A DNA stretch of 8,658 nucleotides from JAMCXS01 sp046705545 (GTDB taxonomy: Bacteria > Acidobacteriota > Terriglobia > UBA7540), in assembly GCA_046705545.1 (NCBI GenBank), contig JBJKQF010000081.1, positions 1 to 8,658 on the forward strand, written 5' to 3'. The notes under the pieces were generated by a model, which made no database searches, was not told the origin of the DNA, and worked only from the letters and a program-made list of their open reading frames with translations. The stretch's first letter is position 1. Every line of letters starts with the position of its first letter. Shown here one piece after another: positions 6,768-8,658 of the stretch. The position numbers and the translations under genes were made by a program.

Positions 6768-8342
6768 TCACGATACGTATGACCCCATCCGCCCATTTTT
6801 GAACTGTACCCAGAATATCATCAAGTAGCGCTTGCCCGTCTCCCAGAGAAAGAGCAATAGGCCCAAAATTAAGATTCCGATGAAAACCACACTCACCCGC
6901 GCATCGTGGGTTCCCCGGGCAAGTTCGTGGGGATATACGGCGTACCGGCGCGGAACCGAGTGGGACCCCGCCCAGAAAAACATAAGAACAAATCCGTATC
7001 CGCCGATTAGAAAGAGCGTAAGAATCAGTCTGCGCATAAATCGACTGTCAGGCATGCCGCTCATCTGAACTCCCAGGTGGCTTGCAAACCCCAACAGCAT
7101 CAATACAACACCCATCAGATAATAAGTGTGGAAATGCGCCGGCACCCAAAGTGTATTGTGAAAGAAAGAATTAACAGAAATGGTTGAATCGATCACCGCG
7201 CCTACTCCGCCCACGGCCCAACCCATCAGGCCCAAAAACATAAAGGCCGACGCGGTCGTCCAGCGCATCCTTGAACCGTAAACCACCAGAAGCCCGTCGA
7301 AGATGGATACCACTGCTGCCGGAACAGCGCTTAAGTACGACATCATCTGCCCCATGAACTGGAGCATGCGTGGCTGCACAAAGTCCATATAGAGGTGGTG
7401 AAAGTACGCGAATAGAACCATCGCCAGGACCACGTTCCAAGCAAGTGCGATGATCCTGTTGGTCTTCCACGTGCGGTTGCTGAAAAACGGAAGCATTTCA
7501 TAAACAACCGCAACCCCCAGATACATGGTGGCATGCACCGTCATATGGCCAAAAAAGAAAGTCAGGTTCTTCATCAGCAGGGCATTTGCCACGAACCCTT
7601 TCACTTGCCATTGGACGAGGTAAAAAGCGAAAAGCGCGAAAGCGTCCAGGAAACCCGCGACTCCCGGAATCAGGGCAACCATGGTGATCAGCACAAGAGG
7701 AGGAACTTCTGGCCCTCGTTCTTCCGCCTTGCCGAACAAATAATGCCAGCCAAGAGCAAAACGAAGTCGGTATCGCTTGAGGATTGAGTAAATCAAGGCC
7801 ACCGACCATACAAGCCAAACACTGCATAGGGTCACGAGCGATGCAAAAAAACATCCCGTCGCCCAGGGTGGCCAGGTGCTCTGCGAATAAAATGGCAGCG
7901 GATATAAGAAATACCAACCTGCTCCAAACAGACCGTCCGTCGTCGCCACAATCAGGAGCACGAAACCTAGAATCGTTCCCCCAAAGGCTGCCCAAGAAGC
8001 CCACAAAGGAGGACGAACGTACCGGCCCAACAGGTAGCTCACTGCCCCCATGCTCGTCCCAAACCACAATCCGACCATGCCCATTCCGTGCAGGGTCAGC
8101 ACAGCGTAAAACCACTCCGGGCGGACGGTAGAAAAGTACCTCGATTGGTACAAACGCAGGAAATATCCGTCCATACTAAAAAGCAGGAAGAAGATTCCGG
8201 CAAGGACCATCCAGAGAGTGGTAATTCTTTGAGACCTTCGCACCAGCTTTGGGTCTTGCAGGGCGGCCTCCGAGATTGATACGCCCCCCGTTGGGGACTG
8301 TCCAATCTCTTGCTTTGTCGGTAGAGGATCAGGGTCCAACAT
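6768..8342 (-). CDS. Heme-copper oxidase superfamily subunit I, B-family-like, lacking the helix VI cross-link tyrosine
   Basis: The 524-residue protein has about 12 membrane helices. Low-spin heme ligand H85 lies in LHGMGMVG. The CuB-type ligands are H266 (FGHMTVH) and H315-H316 (YFHHLYMDF). H403 and H405 in HNTLWVPAHFHT are the high-spin and low-spin heme ligands. HNTxWVPxHFH and WAGxxxVPRR (457-466) strongly resemble Thermus ba3, the B-family type. From memory, helix VI aligns without gaps from GH to YxxLP with ba3. Its cross-link tyrosine (+4 from the CuB His) is H270 here, its Tyr244 position is V277, and Y281 matches its Tyr248. A- and B-family oxidases need this tyrosine. In cNOR the +4 residue is a glutamate binding FeB. 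The protein may thus be a CuA-type nitric oxide reductase or an unusual oxygen reductase. ATG 8342 has AAGGGA upstream and overlaps subunit II by 14 bases. Confidence 0.93.
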   Translation of the reverse strand: MLDPDPLPTKQEIGQSPTGGVSISEAALQDPKLVRRSQRITTLWMVLAGIFFLLFSMDGYFLRLYQSRYFSTVRPEWFYAVLTLHGMGMVGLWFGTSMGAVSYLLGRYVRPPLWASWAAFGGTILGFVLLIVATTDGLFGAGWYFLYPLPFYSQSTWPPWATGCFFASLVTLCSVWLVWSVALIYSILKRYRLRFALGWHYLFGKAEERGPEVPPLVLITMVALIPGVAGFLDAFALFAFYLVQWQVKGFVANALLMKNLTFFFGHMTVHATMYLGVAVVYEMLPFFSNRTWKTNRIIALAWNVVLAMVLFAYFHHLYMDFVQPRMLQFMGQMMSYLSAVPAAVVSIFDGLLVVYGSRMRWTTASAFMFLGLMGWAVGGVGAVIDSTISVNSFFHNTLWVPAHFHTYYLMGVVLMLLGFASHLGVQMSGMPDSRFMRRLILTLFLIGGYGFVLMFFWAGSHSVPRRYAVYPHELARGTHDARVSVVFIGILILGLLLFLWETGKRYLMIFWVQFKNGRMGSYVS

Positions 8343-8658
8343 GCGCTTCCCTTGGTGGCTTTGACTTGTTCACAGAATTTGACGTCTTCGGCACGACCTC
8401 AAACTCGCCCCGCATGCGGTGATGGCCCATGCCGCAGAGTTCAAGGCAGAAAATCCAATAGTGTCCCGGCTTTGTAAAACGCAGACGCAAACAATTCACA
8501 TACCCCGGCATCGCTTGGACCTGGCCCAGCAAACGGCCCGAAGGGGAATACACACCAAAACCATGATTCACGTCAAAGCTGGTGACGCGGAATTCAATGA
8601 GAGAACCCATCGGAATCTGAAGAGGGGGAGCATAGGTCGATTCCCGCCACTCCTCCTC
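8329..8658 (-). CDS. Heme-copper oxidase subunit II, CuA domain, 5' end beyond the window
   Basis: The frame stays open to the window edge, so only the C-terminal 109 residues are visible; the internal ATG at 8610 is not the start. The fragment is a cupredoxin-fold CuA domain. Numbered from the first visible codon, the SFDVNHGFGV strand carries H32. The CuA loop C71-L-E73-L-C75-G-M-G-H79-H-R-M82 has all the remaining ligands (two Cys, Glu carbonyl, His, Met). It therefore accepts electrons from a cytochrome c or similar donor and passes them to subunit I; it is not a CuA-less quinol oxidase type. About 20 residues follow the domain (KTSNSVNKSKPPREAHVGP). The N-terminal membrane anchor is outside the window. 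It overlaps the subunit I gene by 14 bases, indicating coupled synthesis. The bc-type complex genes downstream are its likely electron source. Confidence 0.93.
   Translation of the reverse strand, partial: EEEWRESTYAPPLQIPMGSLIEFRVTSFDVNHGFGVYSPSGRLLGQVQAMPGYVNCLRLRFTKPGHYWIFCLELCGMGHHRMRGEFEVVPKTSNSVNKSKPPREAHVGP

Noticed and set aside
7533..7535. The H270 codon as a simple sequencing error for tyrosine (CAT against TAT differs by one base).
   Set aside because: It cannot be excluded from one read. However, other ba3-type channel tyrosines in the same helix are also changed (V277 at the Tyr244 position), which argues for a coherent family difference.
7498..8115. A 205-codon frame on the same strand as subunit I, in another phase.
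   Set aside because: It lies wholly inside the subunit I gene, whose frame has clear catalytic and helix motifs. The alternative translation looks non-protein-like.
1..8658. tRNA, rRNA, CRISPR, insertion sequence or phage features.
   Set aside because: No repeat-spacer pattern, transposase-like protein, terminal inverted repeat pair or cloverleaf-like sequence was seen.

Overview
The window has two functional halves. The left part (about 1-2961, + strand) is a small catabolic-looking gene run. It holds the last codons of an enolase-superfamily dehydratase-like protein, a creatininase-family amidohydrolase, a Gfo/Idh/MocA-type NAD(P) oxidoreductase and an SDR (FabG-like) reductase. A D-2-hydroxyacid dehydrogenase (3075-4124, - strand) converges on this run, perhaps preceded by a small uncharacterised ORF (4126-4341). 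This mix of dehydratase, oxidoreductases and a cyclic-amide or lactone-type hydrolase is typical of sugar-acid or carbohydrate-derivative breakdown. No gene here identifies the substrate.

The right part (4469-8658, - strand) is a respiratory cluster. In transcription order it encodes a CuA-type subunit II (5' end beyond the window), a heme-copper oxidase superfamily subunit I, a Rieske iron-sulfur protein, and one polypeptide joining a full cytochrome b (b6 plus subunit IV) to a C-terminal monoheme cytochrome c domain. Together these could carry electrons from quinol through the b hemes and Rieske cluster, via the tethered cytochrome c, to CuA and the binuclear centre, with no separate cytochrome c gene visible.

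The most notable observation is in subunit I. It is clearly B-family-like (ba3-like C-terminal motifs) and keeps all six canonical heme and CuB histidines. However, the helix VI tyrosine that is cross-linked to a CuB histidine in A- and B-family oxygen reductases is replaced by histidine (H270, in GHMTVH). The same +4 position holds the FeB-ligating glutamate in cNOR/qNOR. With an intact CuA subunit next to it, the enzyme may be a CuA-type nitric oxide reductase or another non-canonical heme-copper reductase rather than an ordinary oxygen reductase.

The organism is probably an environmental bacterium of moderately high GC. The gene mix and an extended -10 promoter of TGnTATACT type would fit Acidobacteriota, but this is an impression and not a proof. 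No RNA genes, CRISPR arrays, insertion sequences or phage genes were seen.
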